Positions 40,562-51,225 of a stretch of 64,000 bases of DNA are shown here, piece by piece. The DNA is from Platanthera guangdongensis (Eukaryota; Streptophyta; Magnoliopsida; Asparagales; Orchidaceae), in the NCBI GenBank assembly GCA_039583875.1, contig CM077147.1:160288821-160352820 (forward strand), read 5' to 3'. Position numbers and translations under genes: made by a program. Below the pieces are notes generated by a model that was given only the letters and a program-made list of their open reading frames with translations, was not told the origin of the DNA and did not search any database. How positions within the stretch are numbered: the first letter of the stretch is position 1; every line of letters starts with the position of its first letter.

Positions 40562-41333
40562 GGCGTGCGCACAAGCTCCGTTTGTTTGGTAGGTTTTGAG
40601 AGACAAGAATTAGTTTTGGCCGAAAACCCATGTCGCAGAGGTTTTGGAAAAGAGCCAAAAACAAATTTTTGTGTTTGTTTGGAGAAGGTTTTGAGAGAAA
40701 AGAATTCTACTGTTCATCGTCTTCTCCAAAACTCCGGCACTCAAGCTTCGCCAAATCAGAAGAAAAAACTCGCCTCGGCTGCTGTTCGTTTGGGTTGGTG
40801 TCTCGATTTTTTCCTCATCATTGAATTGCCATTCTCGTGCTGCCCTCCATTTGTGAAGGAAGAAGAGGCTGGCGGAGATGCAGGCGGCGTCTAGGGTTGC
40901 TAGGTTGGTAGGTTTTGAAGAGGCTGGCGGATGTTGTCTGGGTCGTCGTGCTTCTCTTCAAGGATGGGTATAAACTGAGGTCATGCTATCGTGCTTCTAT
41001 CTAGATAATCGTCTTCTCCATAAATTGTCCTGCTTGGAGCTGCAGCCCTACCTGCTGCCAAAATGATGATGAATTGTGCCAAATCTGTCCTAAAACCCAT
41101 CTAAATAGGTAGGTTTTGGGTATAGAAGGATTTTTCAAGGAGCAAAACCCATAGGTTTTGAGCAAACGAACATCAAAATTGGTTTTGGTGAAACACCTTC
41201 ATCCAATACCCATATGTTTTCCGTGAATGCCAATTCCTTCCTAAAAAATGTCAAACAAACACATAAATTGGAATTGAAGGTACCCAATTCCAATTCCCTC
41301 CTCCAATCACTGTTAAACGAACGCAGCCTTACA
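40562..41333 (+). mobile_element. Possible MITE-like insertion with diverged inverted ends
   Basis: The left end is GCTCCGTTTGTTTGG. The right end, reverse-complemented, is GGCTGCGTTCGTTTAAC. GGTTTTG and AAAACCCAT motifs recur in inverted positions inside. It separates the chromovirus remnant from a chromodomain-like piece. No clear target duplication and no gene, so this is tentative. Confidence 0.35.
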
Positions 41334-41370
41334 GTAAAGGCAAGAAAAAACACAGGCGCTGGTTCAATGA

Positions 41371-41600
41371 GCGGGTTTGCCTCCGGCTGACAGCACCTGG
41401 GAGGACTTGGATTCCCTGGAAGCAGACCAAATAGAACTAAGCACGACAACCTCTGAGGAAAAATCAGCAGCAGACAAATTGACTTGGAAGAATACTCAGA
41501 AACGTACTCCTCGGCGTGGATCTTCAGAAAACAAGGAAATAAACTCGAAACTTCAACAAAAGTTTCAGGAAAAATGGCTGAAAATAGGGAAACGCAAAAA
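41371..41600 (+). pseudogene. Chromodomain tail of a chromovirus integrase (fragment)
   Basis: GLPPADSTWEDLDSLEADQ matches the C-terminal end of integrase chromodomains (pattern W-x-G-L-P-P...TWED). A basic, Ser-rich tail follows. It probably belongs to the remnant at 37760-40550, cut off by the insertion between them. Confidence 0.5.
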
Positions 41601-41711
41601 AAGAAGACCTCGCTCCTCTGCAGCTTATCACAATAATTTGTTTTTGGCCCATCTCCAAACGATGAACAGTAGTATCCTGCTAGCCTGCTCGCCGTTGGAT
41701 CAATCCTGCTA

Positions 41712-41825
41712 GCCGTCCGATCAAAGTGTGGCAAGCATAGCCAGGCAGTCGCAGTGGTGTCCGGGCTGCACTGTTTATCGCCGTTTGCAAATCCTAGAGC
41801 AGGAAGCAATGGGATCCCTGTATGT
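41712..41825 (+). repeat. Duplicated segment X, left part (interrupted by chromovirus I)
   Basis: GTCCGGGCTGCACTGTTTATC and GAAGCAATGGGATCCCTGTA match 48366-48460. It continues at 47678-47871 after the inserted element. Segment Y at 48366-48650 is the uninterrupted copy. Confidence 0.8.
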
Positions 41826-42254
41826 TGTAGCGGTCCGACGGTGGTCCGGCGGTGGTCCAACTACCCTACCTATCTAAATTAGAAGAATGGCCATGAGAGA
41901 GGGCCAAAGGTGGGAGAGAGAAAACGGGAGAGAGATTTCAGGGGAAAACTAACTTTATTACTTCCAAAATCTTATTACAGGTTTTATTCATTACTCTATT
42001 TATAGAAGATACAATATAATACTAGCCATAACCCAATTAGCCGTTAATCTTCAAAATATCTGAAATATAACCGTTGGAACTTAATGCCGGACACCTGTTA
42101 AGTTGCTGGAAATCCCGTGATGCACTTTAATCTTGGACACCAATTCCCGTGATAGACTTTAATGATGGACAACTGTAAAATTGCTGGAATTAATACCCAA
42201 CGTTGGATCTGAAAAGGAATATCTGGGCCACTATTTTTATTACCCGGCCCAACA
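41826..42254 (-). repeat. 3' LTR of chromovirus I
   Basis: On the - strand it starts TGTTGGGCCGGG and ends CGGACCGCTACA. A TATA-like CTATAAATAGAG lies at about 42006-41995. Confidence 0.9.
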
Positions 42255-42275
42255 TCACCTTCCTCTTTAAAAGAG
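42255..42275 (-). other. Polypurine tract of chromovirus I
   Basis: On the - strand, AAAGAGGAAGGTGA directly precedes the TG of the 3' LTR. Confidence 0.75.
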
Positions 42276-42499
42276 CGATGTCTTCATCGCTTAGCTCTCC
42301 AAATCATGAGCGGAAACCCTAGGGAAAGATATGGAGAATGCGACACTTCTTGGTGTTGCTTCAGCTTCTTCCGCTTGCAATGGAGATGGCAGATTGGTAA
42401 CAACTCCCACGAGTTGGGAACTCTGCAACTCTTGTTGTCGGTCTTCTGTAAGTTGAGCCTTCGGTTGTAAGTTCTAATTCTCTATCTTCCTATGCAAAT

Positions 42500-45310
42500 C
42501 TACTTGTTTTGTGTTTTTATTCCGGCCGCTCCTTTTCTTTTTAGTCTGCCATGCTAAAGTATCGGTCGTTCCAAAATTAGTAGATTTTGGAGGATTCCCA
42601 AATAAATCTGGAGATAAATTTATGATCTCTTCCCATGTACAGTCGGTAGGGGGTAAACCCTTCCACTGTATTAGCGCTTGCTCAACTTGTTTCCCTTGTC
42701 AGATGATTTGTCGCTTACTTATGACGACAAGCGGTTCATGAAGTGGTTTATTATCATAACTGAGTGGGGGTAAAGTGATGACTTGGAGATCAGGATCTCC
42801 TCTATACGGCTTGAGTAGAGAAACGTGAAAAACTGTATTTATCTTGGATTCTGGTGGTAAATCCAAACGATAGGCCGTATTATTGATTACCTCCTTGATC
42901 TGGAATGGTCCATAATACTTCATATTGAGTTTACGATTGTAAGTCCTTGCAAGAGTTAACTGTCGGTAGGGGTGTAACTTCAGTAACACCCAATCCCCAA
43001 TGCTAAACTGTATGTTTGTTATTTTTGTGTTCGCATAAGTCTTCATCCTGTTTTGAGCTTTTGTTAGATTTTCTTTTAGCTGGTGTAACACTTCATTTCT
43101 GTCCTTTAGTGTTGCTGCTACTGCTTCGTTGCTTGATTCCCCTGCACAAAAAGAAAGTAAACCAGGAGGTGTTCGACCGAACAAGACCTCGAATGGGGTC
43201 ATGTCGATCGAAGCGTTAAATGACGTATTGTGATGGTACTCCGCATGGCTTAGATAAAAAGACCACTTTCGAGGGGTATTGTGGACAAAAATTTGTAAAT
43301 ATTGACTTATACATCGATTTGTTCTCTCCGTTAGACCGTCAGTTTTTGGATGGTATGAAGAACTATATTGTAGTTTAGTTCCTTGTTTTTTAAATAACTC
43401 TCTCCAGAAATCACTTAAAAAATAACATCTCTGTCTGTAACTATTGATTCTGGAATGCCATGTAGTTTGCCTACATTTTCCCAGAATGCATTAACTACAA
43501 TTGGTCCCGTAATGGACCCTTTTAGGGGAGCAAAATGTGCTGCTTTGGACAATCTGTCCACCACTACTAATATTTTAGTGAATGAATTTGAGGAAGGGAG
43601 ATGTGTTATAAAATCCATCGTTAGTTCTGTCCATATTTTCTTAGGTATTGGTAAAGGCTACAATAAATCATATGGACTATGGTTTACTGCTTTGGCTTTT
43701 TGACATAGTTCACAGTTATTTATATAAGTTGTTATATCTTCTCTCATTTTGGCCAATGGAATTGGTCTTGCAGCTTATGTATTGTCATTTTAATTCCTGC
43801 ATGTCCTCCATGGCTTGTATCATGAGCCTCTTGCAATATTAGTTTTTTTGTGTTCGAATTACAGGGAATATATAATCTATGTTTGTAGAAAATATAATTT
43901 CTTTTTATTGCCAATTCTGGGTATTTTTGTGGTTGGGATCTTATCTGTTGTAGTAATTTTTGAGTGTCATGGTCTGTATTATATTCCTGTTCCAATCCCT
44001 CTAATAATGGAGAAATTGGGACTGATATTGCTTGTAAGACAACCAGAGTACATTGTTTATGAATTGAAGTTGATCGGGACAATGCATCAGCTGCAGTATT
44101 TAATTTTCCTATTTTATACTTTATGGTGTAGTCATATCCTAGAAGCTTGACCAAGAAATTTTGTTGTTCTGGTGTGCAATTCCTGAGTTAACATGTGAAG
44201 TAAACTTTGATGATCTGTGAGTATCGTGAAATGATGTCCAATAGATACTGCCTCAATTTTGCAACGACGGCAGTAATGGCATACATCTCCCTTATGTAGG
44301 TGGATTTTTGTTGCATTAAGTTTGATAGTTTTCTACTATAATAGGCAATTATTTTATTATTTTGTAACAGAACAGCTCCTATCCTTGTTCCTGAAGCATC
44401 TGTCTCAATTGTAAATGATTCTTTGAAATTAGGTAGGGTTAATATTGGATATGTCATTAATTTCTCTTTCAGTTTTTTGAAAGCTTCCTGCTCTATGTTG
44501 GTCCATTGGAAAGGAATTTTCTTCAATAATTCGGTTAAAGGATGAGCTATCATTGCATAATTCTGTATGAATTTGCAATAATAGCCACTAAGGCCTAAGA
44601 ATGCTCTTACTTTCTTTTGTGTAGTTGGTATTGGAAAGTCCTTAATGGCTTTAATGTTATTATCATTTGGCATGACTCAACCATTAGTGATAATATGTCC
44701 AAAAAACTCTATTTTATTGGTAAAAAACTTACATTTTTTTTAATATATAAAGTTGGTTTAAAGAGATAACTTCCAGGGTCTGTTTTAAATGATCTATATG
44801 CTCTTCTTCAGTTGCGCTGTATATTAAAATGTCTTCAAAAAACACCACAATAAATTTTCCCAAATATGGCTGGAAGATATTGTTCATTAGGGCTTGAAAA
44901 GCAGATGACGCGTTTGATAATCCAAATGACATGACCTAAAATTCATAATGGCCCAGGTGTGTTCTAAATGCTATTTTATGTATATCTTCCTCAGCCATTC
45001 AGATATGGTGATAACCAGATCTGAGATCCAATTTAGAGAATAACCTTGCTTCATACAATTCATCTAAGAGCTCATCAATAGTCAGATGGGGAATTTATTT
45101 AACGCTCTAAAATCCACACAAAATCTCCATCCTCCATCTTGTTTTCTAACTAAAATAACGGGTGAACTGAAACTTGAAGTACTATGTCGGATTTGTCCAG
45201 CTTCCAGCATTTCATTGATCATTCGTTCAATTTCATTTTTTTGAATATAAGGATATCGAAAAGGTTTTAAATTAGGCGGTATCACATCTGGAAGTAATAT
45301 TATTCGATGA
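42500..45310 (-). pseudogene. pol: Chromovirus I pol: RT, RNase H, integrase, chromodomain (broken)
   Basis: On - : RT start (EMLEAGQIRHSTSSFSSPVI, then [14 protein letters not shown] at 45082-45285), MSFGLSNASSAFQALMNNIF with the catalytic box changed to FFEDILIY (44729-44932), RNase H (FTIETDASGTRIGAVL, 44188-44673), the integrase finger region (43744-44154), core MDFITHLPSS ... TDRDVIF (43415-43618) and C-terminal domain (42699-43202). A chromodomain follows around 42600-42710 (QWKGLPPTDCTWEE) after a stop at 42699-42701. There are several stops and frameshifts. The D-to-E change in the RT catalytic box alone would disable it. Confidence 0.9.
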
Positions 45311-45518
45311 TCAATGGCACATTTAGGTGGTAGTTCCTTGGGTTCCTGGAACAGTTGTTCATAAGGCTCTAATATTCTCTCATATTTTTCCTTATCTTTT
45401 TTTCCTGTTCTGAAGTATTTTAATCTTCTGATGTAATGAACACACAGAATGCAATGGATTGAAGAGACATTAGTCTTACCAACTACAATGATGATATGGC
45501 ATTCACCAGGACATTCTG

Positions 45519-46060
45519 CTATCCAGTAAAAACAATAGTCCCTTCTGTATCTTTATAAGATAAAGTGTTGTTATTGTAATCTGTAGTTACTGGCCCTAAG
45601 GTCTGTAACCAACAGATTCCTGATATGATATCCGATCCTTCTATATTGAGAACAAAAAGATTCACGATGAACATTTTTGCCTGTATGAGCAGTTTCACTT
45701 CCCTACACAGTCCATTGCATTCTGAAGTGGTGCCATTTCCCATATAAACTGGGAATTTCTTAATAGAATTCATGGGTAATTTTAAGAATTTTGCCATTCG
45801 ATTAGATATGAAGTTGTGGGAACTTCCTCCATCAATAAAGGTTTTAATGGGTTGCTGTTTATAATAGGATGTTAATCGTAATCCGTGAGTGGGTGTTTGT
45901 CCAGTTAAGGCTTCACTTGTTACAATAGACTCCAGTATTTCATCATTTATTAATTCTAGTTCTGTATTTTCAGGACATTCTCCCTCCATTCCTTGTACAT
46001 ATAAAAGGACTCTTTTTACCTTGCTCTTTTGTCCCATGTGATATTTTTTGTCACAGTTAT
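45519..46060 (-). pseudogene. Chromovirus I zinc knuckle and aspartic protease
   Basis: On - near 46050 the frame gives CYNCDKKYHMGQKSK, a CCHC knuckle lacking its last Cys. The ORF 46037-45519 carries the protease active site IKTFIDGGSSHNFI and ends at a stop before RT. The Asp-Gly-Gly active site replaces the common D-S/T-G. Confidence 0.7.
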
Positions 46061-46069
46061 AGCATAAAC

Positions 46070-47222
46070 CTTTCTCACGTTTAATATGTAATTCCTCTGG
46101 GGTTAATCTTTTAATGGTGGCAATTTTGAAACTTCAGCTTTTGGTCGGAATACTCTCAAATTAGTACTAAGGTTATTCTTAGAATAATGTGCTTGTGTTT
46201 TTTCATTTTCTTTTTCTTGGTCCTCAAACATTCGTGCTAACACAAAAACATCATGAACTTCTCTGGGTTGATGAATTTTTACTAGTTGCTTGATGCTTTC
46301 TTTTGGTCCAGATATAAACATACTTTTAAGAAACCAAGGTGCTAGCCAGGTACTTTCGTAGTTAGGTCTTCAAATTCTTGTTTATAAGCGTTACCTGTGG
46401 AGGTCTGTTGTAATTTAGTTAGGTCTCCTGCAGGATCATCATATCTAGAGGGTCCAAATTGTTTTTGCAATGCATCAACAAACATTGGGTATGATATGGC
46501 TGGGTGGTCTCTTAACATAGATTGGTACCATTTTAAGCTGGTTTGTCTAAGTGTAATGTGGCTAATATTAAATAGTTTTGGGGTCTTACATTATTGAAAT
46601 TAAAATATAGTTGTAGTCCATATAAAAAATCTGTGGGATCACCATTTGAAAATCTTGGACATTGAAGACAAACTAATTGATTAGGTCGATTAGATAATAC
46701 CAGATTTGTAGCCATCATGGGGTTGCTTCCCAGAATTCCTCTAGACGATTGCCCATACTCGAAATTGCGTCCCATTATTGGATATGTTTCCTTGAATTGC
46801 CCGGTCGCTGGAACAAAATGTGGGTCCATGACCACTTCCGGATTTCTCGCTAGTGGATGGATCTGAGACGTCTGGTGGATGAATTCTTGATTACTAGAAT
46901 GTGAAACCTGGTTGGTGTCCAAGTTTCTTTGCAGATTAGTAAATTGATCCATCATTTCCTTCCTAAAGATACTGAATTGGGTGTTGATGTGTTCATTGGC
47001 CTGCTCCCTTGTGTCCACGATTTGCTGTACCAAGAAATTCTCCTTTGTTTGTAACTCTGCGCTGAATTGCCGTTGAATTCCCTTGATCTGCATATTTCTT
47101 GAACTCTGTTCATCTTCAAGAGCCCTTTTGAGTTCCGCCAATTGTTTACTGATATCCTTGGAATGAGTTCCGTCACACATGTTGTCGGCGTCAGAATATC
47201 TCTCTCTCAATGAGAGCACCAA
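46070..47222 (-). pseudogene. gag: Chromovirus I gag
   Basis: The ATG at 47222 is four bases inside the LTR edge. A predicted coiled coil (DISKQLAELKRALEDEQSSR) is followed by the capsid-like Retrotrans_gag region (LVCLQCPRFSNGDPTDFLYG, FNFNNV, ATLHLDKPA). A stop at 46533-46535 cuts the ORF. Later parts (SMFISGPKESIKQLVKIHQP, 46321-46103) are in another frame. Frameshifts and a stop make it non-functional. Confidence 0.8.
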
Positions 47223-47225
47223 AGA
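47205..47225 (-). other. Probable primer-binding site of chromovirus I
   Basis: On - , the sequence next to the 5' LTR is TCTTTGGTGCTCTCATTGAG. TTGGTGCTCTCA is the expected position for a tRNA-primed site. I cannot name the tRNA with certainty. Confidence 0.5.
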
Positions 47226-47677
47226 TGTAGCGGTCCGACGGTGGTCCGGTGGTGTACCGGCGGTGGTCTGACTACTCTACCATCTAAATTAGAAGAATGA
47301 CCATGGGAGAGGACCAAAGGTGGGAGAGAGAAGATAGAGAGAGAAGACGGGAGAGAGATTTCAGGGAAAAACTAATTTTATTACTTCCAAAATCTTATTA
47401 CAGGTTTTATTCATTACTTTATTTATAGAAGATACAATATAATACTAGCCATAACCCAATTGGCCGTTAATATTCAAAATATCTGAAATATAGCCGTTGG
47501 AATTTAATGCCGGACACCTGTAAAATTGTTGGAAATCCCGTGATGCACTTTAATGTTGGACACCAATTCCAGTGATAGACTTTAATGCTGGATAGCTGTA
47601 AAATTGCTGGAATTAATACCCAACGTTGGATCTGAAAAGGAATATCTGGGCCACTATTTTTATTACCTGGCCCAACA
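47226..47677 (-). repeat. 5' LTR of chromovirus I
   Basis: 452 bp. It has the same ends as the 3' LTR and extra bases near 47248-47262 (GTGTACCGGCGGTGG). Confidence 0.9.
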
Positions 47678-47871
47678 TACGTACATCAGCGCCGGGCAGC
47701 AAAGCGAGCAGGGCCTCAGCTCAGCAAGGTGGACCGTACTTATTGTTTCTCTCTCCCACCACTTTTTTTCTCTCATGAGTTTGGACAAAAAAAACCCCAT
47801 CATTATACACAATTAATGTGTGTTTGTTATGACAACAGTGACGACAACCATAACAACGGATAGAAGTTAAA
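47678..47871 (+). repeat. Duplicated segment X, right part
   Basis: It continues the segment begun at 41712 and matches 48455-48649 (ACATCAGCGCCGGGC, AAGTGGACCGTACTTA-like, and AACAACGGATAGAAGTTAAA). It ends at a MITE, exactly as segment Y does. Confidence 0.85.
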
Positions 47872-47995
47872 GGCTCCGTTTAGGGAGACTTATTTTCACC
47901 GGTCAAACAGTTATGATCGCATGAAACAAACCTAAATTAACCGGACCTAAATTTATCTGCTTGACCGGTGAAAATAAGGCTCCACAAAGGGAGCC
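47872..47995 (+). mobile_element. Tourist-like MITE copy 3 (124 bp)
   Basis: GGCTCCGTTTAGGGAGAC to AAAGGGAGCC. The flanks are AAA and TAA, so the TTA/TAA duplication is partly decayed. The internal right arm has lost bases relative to copy 2. Confidence 0.85.
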
Positions 47996-48009
47996 TAAGT
48001 CGAATCATT

Positions 48010-48260
48010 TCAGTTAGACTGATTTTTTATTTCAACTATATTTCACATTTTCTATTCTCCATTTTTCCCCCACCAGTGAAGCAAAGTTTTCAAAAAAAAA
48101 AACTGCCATATTTTTTCCCAAGAGCCACATTTTTATTCTTTTGGGTGCTTGGTTGTGTCTATTTCTTCTTTTTATCTTGGGGCTATCTGATCAAAAAATT
48201 GTAGGTTTTAAAAGGTTGTTTTTAAGTATTTTGGTGAAAGATCATTTTTTTGGTCTTGTT
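48010..48260 (+). repeat. Segment partly duplicated from 36510-37470
   Basis: See the matching blocks listed for 36510-37470. No gene here. Confidence 0.6.
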
Positions 48261-48365
48261 ACACACTCCATAGAAATAAAAAAAGAGGATTTTATTGATG
48301 CGTTGAAAAAAGAAGAGGCTATTTTTTTTCATGTCAATCCTCGAGTACATCAGCCCCCGAAAGAA

Positions 48366-48649
48366 GGGCAGACATAGCCGCACAGTCACAGTGGTGGCCG
48401 GGCTGCACTGTTCATCGCGCTTTGCAAATCGTGCACCAGGAAGCAACGGGATCCCCGTACGCACATCAGCGCCGGGCTGCAAAGCGTCCAGGGTCTCAGC
48501 ACAACAAAGTGGACCGTACTTACTGTTCCTCTCTCCAACCACTTTTTTCTCGGATGAGTTTATACAATAAAAACCCATCATTATACACAATTAATGTATG
48601 GTTGTTATGACAACAGTGACGACCACCAAAACAACGGATAGAAGTTAAA
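48366..48649 (+). repeat. Duplicated segment Y (uninterrupted paralogue of segment X)
   Basis: Homologous to 41712-41825 plus 47678-47871. At the place where X holds chromovirus I, Y reads GGGATCCCCGTACGCACATC without an insert. The origin of the segment is unknown. Confidence 0.85.
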
Positions 48650-48733
48650 GGCTCCGTTTTGGGGGACTTATTTTTACCCGTCAAGCGGTTACGACCGCAT
48701 GAACCAGACCTAAATTTAGCGGACCCAATTTTA
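48650..48733 (+). mobile_element. Tourist-like MITE copy 4 (left part only)
   Basis: GGCTCCGTTTTGGGGGAC runs to about ACCCAATTTTA. The right inverted repeat is missing, replaced by gag-like sequence. The same upstream flank as copy 3 shows it was carried by the segment duplication. Confidence 0.8.
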
Positions 48734-48734
48734 G

Positions 48735-49860
48735 AAGGCTTCATAGAGCCAGTCCAGAGCTACGACTCTGGAAGGATGACCCGATCAGTCATTTTTAGTG
48801 GTTCGAGGATGTGGTGTCCATCCGCAACATGACGTATACGCTCAAGTTTAAGTTCTTCTTTAACACTTTCGATGGGGAGACCTGGGATTGTTTCCACTAG
48901 TTGCTAGGGAGTTCAATCTACTGCTTCGAGGATCTACGTTGAGGTATGATGGCGAGGTTTGTGATGTCGGTAGAAGAGGAAGGAGACAACCGCTCTCTTC
49001 CATATCAAGCAAGGGAAGCATGAGAGGCTTGACCTCTACATCGACCGGTTACAGGAGGAAGTTCTCGGCATCCAGGAGGAGGATAGCTTTACCTTGCAGC
49101 TGGGCCTGACGTTCTGCATAAAGCATGGCCTCTTTTGTATGGAGGCCGGCTTAAATCCTCCAGTGTCTTATGAGAATTTGATCAAGAGGGAGAACAAGTT
49201 CGTGCAGGAGAGAAGACGAATGCCGACTTACTGGCTAAGCTGGATAAGACGACCCAGGAAGGTGATAAGGAAGGAGGAACATCTGAGAGGGGAGGACCAG
49301 GGGAGATCCGGGAAGGCAGGAAGAGAGGAGGGAAGATCCAAGGAGGATAAAAAGCCGAGGAGGTAGGAAAGGCCTCGCAGGCAGGAAGAGAGGAGGCCCG
49401 TAGCGGCTTAGGAAAGAAGGGAGGAGGCGCGGAGATTCCAGTAACCCATGAACCAGCCCAAGTGGAGGCTAGCAGGAAGACCCCAGTACCAAAATCAAGA
49501 GAGGAAAAATGACAACCAACATGAGAGGAGGCAGGGAAGAGTGCAGGAGGAGGCAGGGAAGAGTGTAGGAGGAGGCAATGACTATTGCCCGATAAGGGAA
49601 TAAACATCGCTGGATGAACCAACCGACGAGGAAACAGGAGGGGAGATTCCCCTTTACTGCGAGCTGCAACAAGTAGAGAAGCACGAGAACTTTGCTTGCC
49701 CCGATTTTTGGAAAGCAAGGAGGTGGTTGGAAGCATGAGTAGTGGAGAGAGAGCAGCAAAGACAGGAGGTTCCCGTAGGACCGACAACATTCCAAGCTCC
49801 AGGAAGTTGGAGGAATGAAGACCAGGTCGACGAAGGCGGTCGCGGAGAAGTGGTCCAAGG
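48735..49860 (+). pseudogene. Ty3/gypsy gag-like remnant
   Basis: Broken frames resemble the Retrotrans_gag core (NTFDGETWDCFH, then an F-E-D-L-R turn, 48850-48940), followed by a charged region rich in Glu, Lys and Arg (REGRKRGGKIQGG). The pattern matches gag of large gypsy elements such as the Tat type. Stops interrupt every frame. There are no LTRs and no pol next to it. The family assignment is moderate. Confidence 0.45.
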
Positions 49861-51048
49861 ATCTTTGTGTCTTCAGTTTTTCTTTCTTACTTTATTTTTG
49901 TGTTGTGTTTTGCTGTGAATAATCTCTGGTCTGAATTCTGTGTGTGCTGCAAATCCTAAGCTAACAGAAATTATTTGCAGAAGAATTTTAAATCTCTATT
50001 CCCCCCCCAATCCAGAGAATTCTCAGAGGTTTCACACAACTGTTCACACTTTCACATATATAACAAAAGACAGTGACCCTTAAATTTTAGATAGAGGGGG
50101 CTTTAACCTTAATTTTTTCACATGTTTTTTCATTGGATAAATATTGTAACACATCTTTTTCATGGTACATGACCCGTATAATTGTCTGATTTATTATTTT
50201 ATGACGGAGTATTTTTTGACGAAAATACGACTGTATTGAAATGCGATCATATTTATTGATACACAATCGTATTTTGATCAATCACAATTTTTTCAGGAAT
50301 TGACAGTCTGATAGCGCCTAACACAAGATGATAGTAGGTGAGAGTAACACACAAAATTTCCGTGTCGTTGATGACATTCATCCAAGTACTTGCACCACGA
50401 GTGTTGTATGTGCTTTGAACATCAAGACGTTCTCCTTTGTGCCTTGCGGCACTCATGTTCTTCATGCTCAACACCTAGCCTTCTGCTTATTGGCATCCAT
50501 ATAGTCCATCTTTGCTCCGCTGTTGTCGCAATACTGCTAAATTCTCATAACAAATACGTTGTAGTCTTGTTGCGCAGTGCCACATTCACTTCTTATTGTA
50601 CACATGAGCATCTTCAATATGGAGCCATGTTTGTAGCATGGGCTCCCACGCCCAAGTCCTCGACCAATTCAAAGTCATATCACATCAACATGCGGCTTAT
50701 TACATCATATGTGCGTGTATTCATGGTCATTGCTATTTTGAATTAGCGCCCGTGACATACCACACAATGCATATTGTACAGCTTGGCCAAACACTCCTTG
50801 GAAAAGAGTTTTACAGCTTACCATATTAAGACCACCACAGTTCACGAACAATGGTGTCCGCTGTTTTCACACTTTACAGCCGCCATTGCTCAACAAATTA
50901 AGCTTCGTTTGACGTGGCTTATTTGCTTCTGTGAGTTTGGTCAAAAATGTCATTATCATAGAATGTATGTTTGGCGAGGCAAAAGTTATGACCACTACTA
51001 AGAAAATAAACTAGTTTTGAGCATAAAATGTATGATTTTTTTAGGTGA
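49861..51048 (+). other. Stretch without a recognised gene
   Basis: Bases 49861-50080 are T-rich, then the gag-like piece ends. Bases 50081-50300 are AT-rich. Bases 50301-50830 have balanced composition and carry short ORFs on both strands (73 codons at 50253-50474 on -, 118 codons at 50390-50746 on +) that I cannot assign. A decayed host gene is possible. Confidence 0.3.
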
Positions 51049-51225
51049 TGTTAGAATGTTGTTACATTTCAGTTAGAATGTTGTTACCATTCTGTTAGTT
51101 ATTATGCTTTTAGTTTAAACTCGTCTACCACCTGTGTTGTTGGGACATGTGTCTTGCTTTTCCTTCTTGCATAAATACTGTTGTACTCTTAATCATTGAA
51201 TAAGAATGAAATAATACCGCTTCCA
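51049..51225 (+). repeat. Probable 5' LTR of copia-E (about 177 bp)
   Basis: TGTTAGAATGTTG to CGCTTCCA, with CATAAATAC near 51170. It is followed by TTGATCAGAGAACC, a decayed form of the tRNA-Met primer site. The beginning contains a repeat of TTAGAATGTTGTTAC. Confidence 0.6.

Larger units (their letters stand above)
41821..47682 (-). mobile_element. Chromovirus I: full-length Ty3/gypsy element, decayed
   Basis: The element spans 41826-47677 on the - strand. The LTRs are 41826-42254 (429 bp, the 3' LTR) and 47226-47677 (452 bp, the 5' LTR), diverged by substitutions and indels. Target copies TATGT (41821-41825) and TACGT (47678-47682) differ at one base. Its coding order on - is gag, protease, RT/RNase H, integrase, chromodomain. 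The paralogous empty site at 48440-48470 confirms the edges. Frequent stops mean it is dead and older than the copia-C and copia-D elements. Confidence 0.93.
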
